NCBI GenBank assembly: GCA_003166955.1
Contig: PMUI01000067.1
Span: forward strand, 1-64,000
Origin: Acidobacterium sp.
GTDB taxonomy: Bacteria > Acidobacteriota > Terriglobia > Terriglobales > Acidobacteriaceae
Direction: 5' to 3'
Length of the DNA: 64,000 nucleotides
A program made the position numbers and the translations under genes. The notes under the pieces were generated by a model that was not told the origin of the DNA, did not search any database, and saw only the letters and a list, made by a program, of their open reading frames with translations. How positions within the stretch are numbered: the stretch's first letter is position 1; each line of letters opens with the position of its first letter. Shown in pieces: positions 8,846 through 16,616 of the stretch.

Positions 8846-9802
8846 ATGCGTGTCTCCGCGTCCATCTTATTGCCCGCGTTCCTGATCGCTTCCTTCGCCG
8901 CCGCCCAGTCTGGCTGGCCGCCCTCCGCGGGACACACGCAGATTCCAATCTGGCCCAACGGCGTGCCCACCCCAACGACGTCGGCCGCGCCTGGCGCGAA
9001 CCCCACGCCCGCGCCGCCGCCGGGCCCCGAGCACGACACCACCAAACCCACCGACAGACCAATCGCCGGCCGTCCCATCATCCGGCTTGGCGACGTGACC
9101 GTCCCGACCATCACGCTGTACGTAGCGCCGCAGGCGAACAACACCGGCGCAGCAGTGGTGGTCTTCCCCGGCGGCGGATACAACATCCTCGCCATCGACC
9201 TCGAAGGCACCGAGGTCTGCGACTGGCTCAACTCGATCGGCGTCAACTGTGTGCTGCTTAAGTATCGCGTGCCGGCCAGCGGACCTTATCCCAAGTCGTC
9301 CGCAGCGTTGGAGGATGCGCAGCGGGCCGTCGGCATGGTGCGCCAGCATGCGGCCGAGTGGGGCATCGAGCCGAAGCGCGTCGGCGTCCTCGGCTTCTCC
9401 GCCGGCGCACATCTGGCCGCGGCCCTCAGCACCCACTACGATCAGCGCCTATATCCACCCTTCGACGCGGCCGACCAGCAAAGCTGCAAGCCCGACTTCG
9501 CCATCGTGATCTATCCCGGCTATCTCTCCATCGCCGAGAAGAATTTCGAATTCAACCCCGACGTCCCGGTCACCGCGAACGTGCCGCCGACCTTCCTCGT
9601 GCAAGCCGAAAACGATCCCGTCCACGTCGAGAACGTGCTCCAGTATTTCGAGCAGTTGAAAAAAGCCGGTGTCTCTGCCGAACTCCACGTCTACACCAAA
9701 GGCGGCCACGGCTACGGCCTCCGCCCTACGGATTTACCCATAACCCACTGGCCGGACTTAGCAACAGCCTGGCTCAAAACCATCGGCGTGATAGGGAAGT
9801 GA
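8846..9802 (+). CDS. Secreted alpha/beta hydrolase, acetyl-xylan-esterase-like
   Basis: A 318-residue exported esterase. The start at 8846 (MRVSASILLPAFL) is chosen because ggggagga lies 10 bases upstream and a signal peptide ending SFAAAQ follows. After a Pro/Thr-rich linker the hydrolase domain shows the oxyanion-hole strand VVFPGGGYN, the nucleophile motif GFSAGAHLAA, the acid in AENDPVH and the histidine in GGHGYGLRP. This is the pattern of the endo-1,4-beta-xylanase-associated acetylesterase (BD-FAE-like) family. Activity on acetylated plant polysaccharide is inferred, and fits the GH115 and xylonate genes further along. Confidence 0.87.
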   Translation: MRVSASILLPAFLIASFAAAQSGWPPSAGHTQIPIWPNGVPTPTTSAAPGANPTPAPPPGPEHDTTKPTDRPIAGRPIIRLGDVTVPTITLYVAPQANNTGAAVVVFPGGGYNILAIDLEGTEVCDWLNSIGVNCVLLKYRVPASGPYPKSSAALEDAQRAVGMVRQHAAEWGIEPKRVGVLGFSAGAHLAAALSTHYDQRLYPPFDAADQQSCKPDFAIVIYPGYLSIAEKNFEFNPDVPVTANVPPTFLVQAENDPVHVENVLQYFEQLKKAGVSAELHVYTKGGHGYGLRPTDLPITHWPDLATAWLKTIGVIGK

Positions 9803-9848
9803 GTTCGGCAGCGAAGTCGGATAGGTACGCATTTGACAAAGAGGCGAA

Positions 9849-10367
9849 ATGCGAATTCTGAAGACATTCTGTTCTGTTTTGGCCGCGATTGTTCTGGTTC
9901 CATTCCCGGCCGTTGCTGCCCCCCCGGCAGGTCCGATAACCGTGTGCGATTTTGTGAAGCAGGTCAACGTCCTGAACGGGCGCATCGTCATAGTACGCGG
10001 CATCCTGAAGATGTTCGAAACCGACCCAGACGGAGCCACCCCCGATTACCTCGTCGCCACGTGTCCGGACCTGAAGAAGGGAATTGTTAAAGTGAGGGTC
10101 GAATCTCCTGACGTCTGGTTCTTGAAGGAGCCGCCGAAAGGCTATCGCTTGGACAAAGACTCCTTTCTTCGAACTCACAAAATTGTAATGAGCACACTAA
10201 AGGACGGCAAAGTGAAGGATCGGTACATTGCGACCATCGCGGGTCAAGCATATCGTTCTCCTCCCTCATCTTCCCCGCCCCCCGGTCTGCACATTACGCT
10301 CGACGGATCGTACGACGCCGGGATAGTCGTTGAAGGAATTTACGACGCGAAAATCCCCGTGGACTAA
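9849..10367 (+). CDS. Secreted protein of unknown function
   Basis: A 172-residue protein with a signal peptide (MRILKTFCSVLAAIVLVPFPAVAA). A gagg ribosome site lies just before the ATG at 9849. The mature part starts with ITVCDFVKQVNVLNGRIVIVRGIL, a pattern seen in small secreted acidobacterial proteins with an OB-like strand order, but no family is certain. A Pro/Ser-rich loop (SPPSSSPPPG) lies near residue 140. It sits 46 bases after the esterase gene on the same strand and may be read through from it. Confidence 0.7.
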   Translation: MRILKTFCSVLAAIVLVPFPAVAAPPAGPITVCDFVKQVNVLNGRIVIVRGILKMFETDPDGATPDYLVATCPDLKKGIVKVRVESPDVWFLKEPPKGYRLDKDSFLRTHKIVMSTLKDGKVKDRYIATIAGQAYRSPPSSSPPPGLHITLDGSYDAGIVVEGIYDAKIPVD

Positions 10368-10505
10368 GGTCTTGTGGCAGGGATGGGAGTTGAATGGAAG
10401 CCAGCGACCGTTGAGCGAGTGAAGAGAATCGTTCAGCAGAAACCCGCCAGCCTGCGACGAAGAAAGCTCGTGGCGTTCGCGAAGTACCGCGTTCGAGTAG
10501 TTGAC

Positions 10506-11546
10506 TTACAGCCGAATATTCACCAAACCCTCACCCGTAGCCGCCGGTGGGTTCGTAGGCCGCTGCGGAGCGCGCCAGTAATCGATAAACGAAATCTGGT
10601 GCACGCAGCTCACCGTGCAGTTCGGAGCGCAGCCTTTTTCCGTGAAAAATTCGCGCCTCAGATCGGTCTTCGTGTACTCAGCCAGCGGCACGCCCGGATA
10701 CCCCCGCTGCTGCGAACAGTAATGCACCAACCCGTTCTCGCAGATATACAAAAACCGCGATCCCGCGCGGCACCGCCAGTCATTCGGCTCGCCGTTCGCG
10801 ATGTTCACCTGAAAATGATTGAACCGCGAATAATTCCGCTTCTTCCACGACCGCATCTCCGACCAGACTTTCCGTTCATGATCGCCCAGCGGTTTTAGCT
10901 GGCCGCTGCCGTCGTGAATAATGCCAATCGTCGAAGTGAATCCCAAACCCAGCGCGCGCCGCCCAATCACCAGCGCGTCGTCAGGATTCTTAATCCCCCC
11001 GCCGACCACCGAATTGATGTTCACGTGAAAATCGGCGTGTTCGGCAAGAAATTCCAGCTTCTTGTCGAGCACCTTGAGGCTCTTCTTCGAAATCTCGTCC
11101 GGCTGCACGTTGTCGATCGAAATCTGCAGGTGGTCGAGCCCCGCCTTGTTCAGCCTCTGGATCCGCTCCGGCATCAGCAGATACCCATTCGTGATCATGC
11201 CCGCCATCCGCCCATGATGCCGGATGCGCGCGATGATCTGGTCGAGCTCCGGGTGCAGCAGCGGCTCGCCGCCTGAAATCGTGATGATGCTGGTCCCCAG
11301 CCGCGCCAGGTGATCGATCCGCCGGGTCATCTCCTCGATGGGCACCGGCTTCGAAACGTCGTCGTACTCATTGCAATACGCGCACGAGAGATTGCACCGC
11401 CGCATGGGCACAATCTGCGCCATCACCACGTGGCGCGTCGAGCCCAAAGCATGAACAACCAGACTCACCTCCCGCACCTTGCGTGAGGCAGCTTTCAGGC
11501 GGCGGGCGACGGTCATTTTGCGGGCCCCGAACATCTCTTCTGCCAT
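10506..11546 (-). CDS. Radical SAM protein with Cys-rich C-terminus
   Basis: A 346-residue radical S-adenosylmethionine enzyme. The cluster motif is CNLSCAYC (Cys 51, 55, 58), followed by the SAM-binding SGGEPLL (about residue 91). The C-terminal part has further cysteines (WRCRAG, ICENG, HYCSQQ, GCAPNCTVSCVH) that could hold an auxiliary iron-sulfur cluster, as in SPASM/twitch proteins. The N-terminus is basic. The substrate is unknown; no peptide precursor gene or partner enzyme is next to it, so assignment to peptide maturation would be speculation. It is flanked by secreted unknown proteins and seems to be transcribed alone. Confidence 0.88.
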   Translation of the reverse strand: MAEEMFGARKMTVARRLKAASRKVREVSLVVHALGSTRHVVMAQIVPMRRCNLSCAYCNEYDDVSKPVPIEEMTRRIDHLARLGTSIITISGGEPLLHPELDQIIARIRHHGRMAGMITNGYLLMPERIQRLNKAGLDHLQISIDNVQPDEISKKSLKVLDKKLEFLAEHADFHVNINSVVGGGIKNPDDALVIGRRALGLGFTSTIGIIHDGSGQLKPLGDHERKVWSEMRSWKKRNYSRFNHFQVNIANGEPNDWRCRAGSRFLYICENGLVHYCSQQRGYPGVPLAEYTKTDLRREFFTEKGCAPNCTVSCVHQISFIDYWRAPQRPTNPPAATGEGLVNIRL

Positions 11547-11646
11547 ATCTCTTCTATTGGAACATACCCGCCCGTCAGCAGCGATGCCGATGAATTAAAA
11601 CGCAGTTAGCATGCGGTGAACGGGAGTCAGCGAAGCTAAGCGAGTC

Positions 11647-12126
11647 TCAGTTCGCTTCCGGAACCCGGTGATACAGCCGATCCATGCGCGTGATGGCCAG
11701 CGTATAGTGCGTGGCCAGGTAGCGTGGCGCTCTGGGCGATGGAGCCAGCGCGCGCACATCCACTCCGCCCCCGTGGAACCGGACCCGCACACCTGTTTGG
11801 GGCGTCAGACCGGCCAGCACATTCTTGTTGGGGACCTCCAGCGAATGGATCTCCGGCGTCACCGTGGCGCCGATCATTGCCAGGATTTCCGAGTTGCTCG
11901 GCCCCGAGCGCAGAACGAACGGCTTCCCGTCCAGCAGGATCGTGTAGAACTTGTCGGATGGCCTGGAGCAGTATTCGAACGTCGGATCCGGCCGGCAAGT
12001 TGTTGCGCCCAGATAAGTCGCCTCCCGATATTCGGGAATCGGCGCCCGCCGCACCGAGGGCACCTGGGCCGCAGCTGAGCCGCAGCAAAAAGCGCAGACC
12101 ACGAGACTCGCGGCGTACCGGTGCAC
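11647..12126 (-). CDS. Secreted protein of unknown function
   Basis: A 159-residue protein starting with a GTG codon at 12126 and carrying a signal peptide (MHRYAASLVVCAFCCGSAAAQ). The mature part contains two cysteines near the start (TTCRPDPTFEYCSRP) and a conserved-looking core YTILLDGKPFVLRSG. Other frames over the same bases lack a signal peptide. No family is recognised. Confidence 0.65.
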   Translation of the reverse strand: MHRYAASLVVCAFCCGSAAAQVPSVRRAPIPEYREATYLGATTCRPDPTFEYCSRPSDKFYTILLDGKPFVLRSGPSNSEILAMIGATVTPEIHSLEVPNKNVLAGLTPQTGVRVRFHGGGVDVRALAPSPRAPRYLATHYTLAITRMDRLYHRVPEAN

Positions 12127-12294
12127 GCGCGAAGTCTACCAGAAGGGAGCACAGCTCGCGGTGGAATCTCCGCGACGTTTGGATTTGGATCGGTTCACTA
12201 CGGGCTACAGGCTACCGGCTCCTGCCTGGTGCCTATTGCCTATTGCCTGCTCTTCGGCGCTATACTTCCCCGATCCACGAAAAGGAGGCATCCT

Positions 12295-12788
12295 ATGGAC
12301 CCAAGAAGCGAAGCGGCCCTTGCCACCGTCAGCCCGGATTTAGCGGCGAAGGTGCGCATGGCCTCAGCACAACTCGCGGCGCAAGGGACCTTTTTCTCGT
12401 CGTCTCCGGTTTGCGGACCGCCGCGGAGCAGAATGCCTTGTACGCACAGGGCAGGACCACGCCCGGGCACATCGTGACCAATGCCAGGGCCGGTTTGTCG
12501 ATGCACAACTATGGCCTGGCCGTGGACGCAGTTCCCTATATGTCCGGAGATGGAGGCGCACTCAACTGGACGCCCAATACGCCTCAGTATCAGGCGTTTG
12601 TGGCGGCGATGAAGGCGCAGGGCCTGATCTGGGGCGGCGACTGGGTGAGCATACCCGACGAGGATCATTTTCAGATGCCGGGGCTGGCGGTGACGCCGAC
12701 CAGCGCCATGCAGGCCGACTACGGAGATGGTGGCCCGGCCGCGCTGGCCGCCATATGGACCAAAGCCACGCCCGGGGCCTACGCCTGA
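12295..12788 (+). pseudogene. M15-type peptidoglycan peptidase gene broken by a frameshift
   Basis: The reading frame opens at 12295 with a very good ribosome site (aaaggagg, 12280-12287) and encodes MDPRSEAALATVSPDLAAKV..., the usual start of VanY/CwlK-like M15 peptidases. Around 12380-12395 the family sequence moves into the -1 frame, continuing LFLVVSGLRTAAEQNALYAQ, then the zinc-binding SMHNYGLAVDAV and DEDHFQM motifs, to a stop at 12788. One base seems to be missing near gggacctttttc. All zinc ligands survive in the second frame, so the lesion is recent, or a sequencing error in a homopolymer. The intact product would trim peptidoglycan peptides. No signal peptide is visible. Confidence 0.8.
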
Positions 12789-12794
12789 CAGGGT

Positions 12795-12862
12795 CGCAGC
12801 GGCTACAGGCTACCGGCTCCAAGCTCCCGGCTTCCCGCTTCCTGCTTCCCGCTTCCTGCTAT
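12795..12862. repeat. Degenerate short-period tandem repeat
   Basis: Repeated words of 7-9 bases (ggctaccggct, cttcccg, cttcctg) run from the end of the M15 pseudogene into the stop codon of the PDZ gene. A similar run, ctacgggctacaggctaccg and following gcctattgcc copies, precedes the M15 start at about 12197-12250. Confidence 0.55.
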
Positions 12863-13758
12863 CCCTTGTCCTTCGGCCGCCCCGCCACCATGTTGACGGT
12901 GCCTTCGTGCCGGTCGCGGATCACGGTGAGCTGCACCTGCTTCCCGCGGTTGGCGTGCAGCGTGTGAACCCACTGGTTAGTCGTAGCAATGTTCTGCCCG
13001 TTCACTTTGGTGATCACGTCGCCCGCGCGCAGTCCCGCAACCGCGGCTGGACTGTTGTCGTCGACGCGCTTCACCAGCAACCCCTGCCCATCATGCACGC
13101 CGAAATAATTCGCCAGCTGCGGCCCCAGCATGTCCAGGTCAAGGCCCGTGTAGAACGGGTTCGATGTCAGCGAAGAAAAAATTCCGTTGCCGAAGCTGTT
13201 GCCCGTTCCTGCCGGCTGCGCGTCGCTGTCCGGGTCCGGAACCGGAATATGCTGCGACCACGCGTCCGCTTCCAGAGTCGCCCGGTCCGCCAGCTGCACC
13301 GACAATGTCTGCTGCTGCCCGTCCCGGCTGATCAGAAGGCTCACCGTGTGCCCCGACGACGTGTCGTGCAGCATCCGCTGCAGCTGCGCCTGTCCCACGA
13401 TCGGCTGGCCATTCATGCTCAGGATCACGTCGTGAACCTTGATCCCCGCCTTGCACGCCGGCGCGTCATGGTCCACGGTGGTCACCTCAACCCCCGTCGC
13501 CGCCTTCAGCTTCAGCTGCGCCGCGCGGTCCGTATCCACGTCCCGCATCCCTACGCCCAGGTACCCCTGGGACCCCTGGTTGAGCATTGCCGGGTCCTGC
13601 CCCGGAATCGAGACGTGCTGTTCCCCCGGTCCGGGGAACGAACCCCCCGCCCCCAGCAGGCCCTGTTGCCCGTGAACCACATGCGGGAGAGACAAACAGC
13701 AGGCGGCGACCGCCGCAACGGGAACGATTTTCAGCATCGGCCTCGAAAACGTGCTCAT
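12859..13758 (-). CDS. Secreted protein with two PDZ domains
   Basis: A 299-residue protein. The start at 13758 (MSTFSRPMLKIV) gives a signal peptide ending at VVHGQ; the frame remains open upstream only as a shadow of the next gene. PDZ domain 1 covers about residues 63-160 (YLGVGM..., DHDAPACKAGIKVHDVIL) and PDZ domain 2 about residues 205-299 (VDDNSPAAVAGLRAGDVITKVNG). No protease domain is present, so it is not a full DegP/HtrA protein; it may be an adaptor or sensor binding exposed C-termini in the periplasm. It is the third gene behind an ECF sigma factor and its anti-sigma factor, so it may belong to the same envelope-stress regulon. Confidence 0.85.
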   Translation of the reverse strand: MSTFSRPMLKIVPVAAVAACCLSLPHVVHGQQGLLGAGGSFPGPGEQHVSIPGQDPAMLNQGSQGYLGVGMRDVDTDRAAQLKLKAATGVEVTTVDHDAPACKAGIKVHDVILSMNGQPIVGQAQLQRMLHDTSSGHTVSLLISRDGQQQTLSVQLADRATLEADAWSQHIPVPDPDSDAQPAGTGNSFGNGIFSSLTSNPFYTGLDLDMLGPQLANYFGVHDGQGLLVKRVDDNSPAAVAGLRAGDVITKVNGQNIATTNQWVHTLHANRGKQVQLTVIRDRHEGTVNMVAGRPKDKG

Positions 13759-13859
13759 ACCCAGCGCCTCGTATTCTGTAGTTCTGACGAACGAGTTCAC
13801 CGCATCGTCAACCCGCGGCTGACATTCCTGATGGTACGAAAGCGGCAGCCCCCTTGTCT

Positions 13860-14834
13860 CTATCGAATCTGCGAAACCTGCTCGAGGTATTGCCGCGACA
13901 TCGTCCGGATGTACGGATTCTGATCCCGGTTCGCGACCGTTTCCAGCACCTCCTGCACCGCCGAATCGGCCTCTACCGGCTCCAGCAACCCAATGGCTTC
14001 GGTCCGCACTCCAGCATCGGAATCGTGCAGCAGCGCCTCCAGAACCGCGTCCCGGACCCGCGTGTCGATCGGGACATACGCCTCCAGTCCCTCCAGCGCC
14101 CTGCGCCGCACCCCCGCATCCCGGTCGTAACGCAGCGCCACCATCAGTGCGTTGCGGATCGGTCCGCCTGTGCACTGGTGCCCGGCGCGGCATTCTCGCG
14201 CCAGCAGGTTCACCGAATCGTCGTGAACCTCAGGATTGGCGCGGTTGCGCGCCCCCAGCAGCAGCAGCTGCCTGATTTGCGGATCGTCAAGCGTCCCGAA
14301 CGCCGTCTCCGGAATCACTCGCTCAAACCGCACCTCGACGTTTTCCGAGCCAGGCTCCAGAGTGATGCTGCTGACCCCGGCAATCTGCGCGGCGTCCACG
14401 TCCGCCACCACCGGAACCGCAGCCGCGGCATTTTGCGCCGGCTGGCTCGCATGCACCACACGCTGACCGGCGCGATAGCCGCCCCATCCGCCCGCGGCCA
14501 CTCCCGCCACCAGCAGGAACATCGCCATCACGGGCGCGCCCTGCAGCGTTCCCACGCCCCGGCGGAATCGCTGGCTCACACGGCGAAAAAATCCGCCCTG
14601 CGGCATCGCGTCCAGGGCCTCATCCAGTCGCAGCCGCGCCCGCGCCAGCAAACTCGGCGACGGTTCGGCCACCGGCGCCCCCGACATGGCCTTCTGCAGC
14701 CCCGCTGCCGCTTCCATCTCCTGCCGGCAGTGCTCGCACTGCGCAAGATGCTGTTCCAGCCGATGCGCCCGGTCGTCGGGCAACTCTCCATAAACCGACA
14801 GGACGATGTCTTCCTGTGCCAGTTCGCAATTCAT
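13860..14834 (-). CDS. Anti-sigma factor with zinc finger, one membrane helix and HEAT repeats
   Basis: A 324-residue protein. The N-terminus is a zf-HC2 anti-sigma domain with HLAQCEHC (His 29, Cys 33, Cys 36) and Cys 3, which in this family binds zinc and holds an ECF sigma factor. A single membrane segment lies at about residues 102-123. The outside part ends in HEAT-like repeats (about residues 190-320, for example DAGVRRRALEGLEAY and DAGVRTEAIGLLEPV), which may sense a partner protein. It lies 99 bases after the sigma gene on the same strand and is surely its partner. The HEAT-type sensor is an unusual choice for this role. Confidence 0.87.
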   Translation of the reverse strand: MNCELAQEDIVLSVYGELPDDRAHRLEQHLAQCEHCRQEMEAAAGLQKAMSGAPVAEPSPSLLARARLRLDEALDAMPQGGFFRRVSQRFRRGVGTLQGAPVMAMFLLVAGVAAGGWGGYRAGQRVVHASQPAQNAAAAVPVVADVDAAQIAGVSSITLEPGSENVEVRFERVIPETAFGTLDDPQIRQLLLLGARNRANPEVHDDSVNLLARECRAGHQCTGGPIRNALMVALRYDRDAGVRRRALEGLEAYVPIDTRVRDAVLEALLHDSDAGVRTEAIGLLEPVEADSAVQEVLETVANRDQNPYIRTMSRQYLEQVSQIR

Positions 14835-14899
14835 AATCGTACGTGCCTCACTTCACCTCGAAATTTTTCATGTGCCCCCGGATCTTCCTCGCCCGGTCC

Positions 14900-14933
14900 T
14901 CTAATCCCTAATCCCCAATCCCCAATCCTTGTC
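14900..14933. repeat. AATCCCC/TAATCCC tandem between sigma and anti-sigma genes
   Basis: Four to five 8-base units (ctaatccc, taatcccc, aatccccaatcc) fill part of the spacer between the sigma gene end and the anti-sigma start. It is the same kind of low-complexity run as at 16502-16614. Confidence 0.6.
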
Positions 14934-15530
14934 CTACCGCAGTTCGGCGAGTTTCGCTCGCAGTTTCTTCGTTGCCCGGAACAGCGTGTTCTTCGCCGTC
15001 TCTTCCGTCGTGTTCAGCATCTCCCCGATGGTCCGCAGCCGCAGCCCCTGGTAGTGCTTCAGCTCGAACACCATCCGTTCCCGCGGCGTCAGCTCACCGA
15101 GCGCCATCATGATCCGCTGCCCCAGAAATTTCCTGTCCAGCTCCCGCCCCGGGTTCGCACCCGAGCGGTCGTCCGACACATTCGTCAGCAGATCCATCTC
15201 CTCGCCCGACGAATCGATCACCACCGCCTGATCTTCGCGCCGCGACTTCCGCCGCCGCAGATGATCCAGACACAGATTCGTCACGATGCGATAAATCCAC
15301 GTGTAGAACGAGCACTCGAACCGGAAGTTGCCCAGATACCGGAATGCCTTGAGGAACGCCTCCTGCTGTATGTCCTGGGCGTCCTGTTCCGACCCGGTCA
15401 GATGCATCGCCAGCCGCAGGACCGCCTGATCATATTGACGAACCAAAGCGTCAAACGCCGTGCGCGATCCGGCCTGCGCTTCGCGAATTAAATCGGTTTC
15501 GGCCAGGTTCTCCCGGAGGGGACCACCCAT
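14934..15530 (-). CDS. ECF-family RNA polymerase sigma factor
   Basis: A 198-residue sigma-70 factor of the extracytoplasmic-function type. The start at 15530 (MGGPLRENLAETDLIREA) is chosen because the open frame above it is unlike protein. Region 2 (about residues 20-90) includes DAQDIQQEAFLKAFRYL and FYTWIYRIVTNLCLDHLRR for core binding and the -10 element; region 4 (about 135-190) has the helix-turn-helix LRTIGEMLNTTEETAKNTLFRA. It is followed by a zf-HC2 anti-sigma gene and a PDZ gene, which suggests a membrane-signalled envelope response. Confidence 0.92.
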   Translation of the reverse strand: MGGPLRENLAETDLIREAQAGSRTAFDALVRQYDQAVLRLAMHLTGSEQDAQDIQQEAFLKAFRYLGNFRFECSFYTWIYRIVTNLCLDHLRRRKSRREDQAVVIDSSGEEMDLLTNVSDDRSGANPGRELDRKFLGQRIMMALGELTPRERMVFELKHYQGLRLRTIGEMLNTTEETAKNTLFRATKKLRAKLAELR

Positions 15531-15905
15531 ACGCGAGGATTGTATGCGAGGCCTGGCAGGGGAAGGCCGGGCCGGAGACAAAAAGCGAAGCGCATCAGCA
15601 GGCATTGGGGCTCCTGGTGGCGTGGGTTGCGAGACTACGCAGAACTTCAGACGATCCAGAATCGATTTGGTGAGCAACGAAATCGAAGGCGCGTCGCACC
15701 CGCTCGCCAATGTCTACCAAACCAAAGCACGGAACAAAGTTCCGCGCTCCTTCGCCAATCGGACGGGCCCCAAGCCGTCGAGCCTGCCCTGAGCGAGTCT
15801 GCGCAAGCGGGCAAGTCATGTCACCCTGAGCGAGCCGAAGGCGAGTCGAATGGGCGAACGGAGCCTGCCTTGAGCGAGTCCGCGCAAGCGGACGAGCCGA
15901 ACGGG
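15531..15905. other. Intergenic region with dispersed repeat, no gene seen
   Basis: It lies upstream of the sigma gene and downstream of the next leftward gene, so it should hold the sigma operon promoter, although I cannot point to clear boxes. It includes a small hairpin (cggaacaaagttccg near 15730-15744) and copy 3 of the dispersed GAGCGAG/GCCGAACGGGC repeat. Confidence 0.5.
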
Positions 15906-15907
15906 CT
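15778..15907. repeat. Dispersed GAGCGAG...GCCGAACGGGC repeat, compound copy 3
   Basis: Two half-units stand in tandem: cctgccctgagcgagtctgc... and cctgccttgagcgagtccgc..., separated by tcaccctgagcgagccgaag. The last unit ends gccgaacgggctag, so its final bases supply the stop codon of the gene at 15906. Confidence 0.7.
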
Positions 15908-16430
15908 AGCTCTTCCGGTGTACCGTCGCCTCAACATATTTCGAAAACTGTCCCGGCTTGTCCGGCGGCGCCATCTCAAACAGGACCTTCACCGCCCCGC
16001 TGCCCAAATCGTCGTACGTCAGCCGGAACTGCGGCCCGCTGCCGGCCTCGCTCGTGAAGACAATTTCCTTGTCGTCGCCACTCAGGCTCACGTTGTAGTG
16101 GATGACGTGGCCTTCGCTGTCGTCGTAGAGCGCCTTCGTTGCCCCGCCGTCGCGATAGACGATCATCAGGTCTTCGTGCGTGAACGCAGGATGGTCCTTG
16201 GTCGCCGGATACTCCGCGTGATTCTTGCGCACCAGCACATTGCCGTTCAGGTCGGGCGCCAGCGTGAACCCGCCGCCGCTGGCCGCGCCTGGAACGCCGC
16301 TGCTTTCGCCCGCGTCGAATTCGCCAATTAAGAACTTCCAGCCGGTCCACGGATCCGGCGCCGCCGTTTGTGCCACTCCCATCAGAGAAAAGAGCACCAC
16401 ACCGCCGGCCAACAGGACGATCTGTCTCAT
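15906..16430 (-). CDS. Secreted DUF1579-like protein of unknown function
   Basis: A 174-residue protein with a signal peptide from the start at 16430 (MRQIVLLAGGVVLFSLMGVAQ). The mature sequence begins PWTGWKFLIGEFDAGESSG and has alternating strands and repeated polar motifs (HEDLMIVYRDGG, HVIHYNVSLSGDDKEIVF), consistent with a small beta-barrel of the lipocalin-like DUF1579 type found in acidobacterial secretomes. Its stop codon lies in a dispersed repeat, so the 3' end may have been reshaped by repeat insertion. Function unknown. Confidence 0.75.
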   Translation of the reverse strand: MRQIVLLAGGVVLFSLMGVAQTAAPDPWTGWKFLIGEFDAGESSGVPGAASGGGFTLAPDLNGNVLVRKNHAEYPATKDHPAFTHEDLMIVYRDGGATKALYDDSEGHVIHYNVSLSGDDKEIVFTSEAGSGPQFRLTYDDLGSGAVKVLFEMAPPDKPGQFSKYVEATVHRKS

Positions 16431-16501
16431 GCGAGCCCCCGGGGATTGAACCACGATACAGCAGAATCCCAGCCGTGCCCTTTCCGATCTGCGCTTTTTC
16501 C

Positions 16502-16614
16502 CGAACGCCGAACGCCGAACGCGGAACGCCGAACGCTGTCTACTGTCTCCTGCCTCCCGCCTCCCGCCTCCCGCCTCGAGTCTCCTGCCTCCCGCCTCGA
16601 GTCTCCTGCCTCCT
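16502..16614. repeat. Compound short-period tandem (CGAACGC and CCTCCCG units)
   Basis: Five 7-base CGAACGC units (16502-16536; one has a substitution) are followed by CCTCCCG units and two copies of a 21-base word cctcccgcctcgagtctcctg. It ends two bases before the recQ stop codon. Confidence 0.8.
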
Positions 16615-16616
16615 GA

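Noticed and set aside
12380-12400. Programmed -1 frameshift in the M15 gene
   Set aside because: The T5 run lacks a proper slippery heptamer in the zero frame (Phe codon would re-pair with CTT) and no downstream structure was recognised.
13759-14193. Upstream extension of the PDZ protein
   Set aside because: It is the out-of-frame shadow of the anti-sigma gene; the signal peptide begins at 13758.
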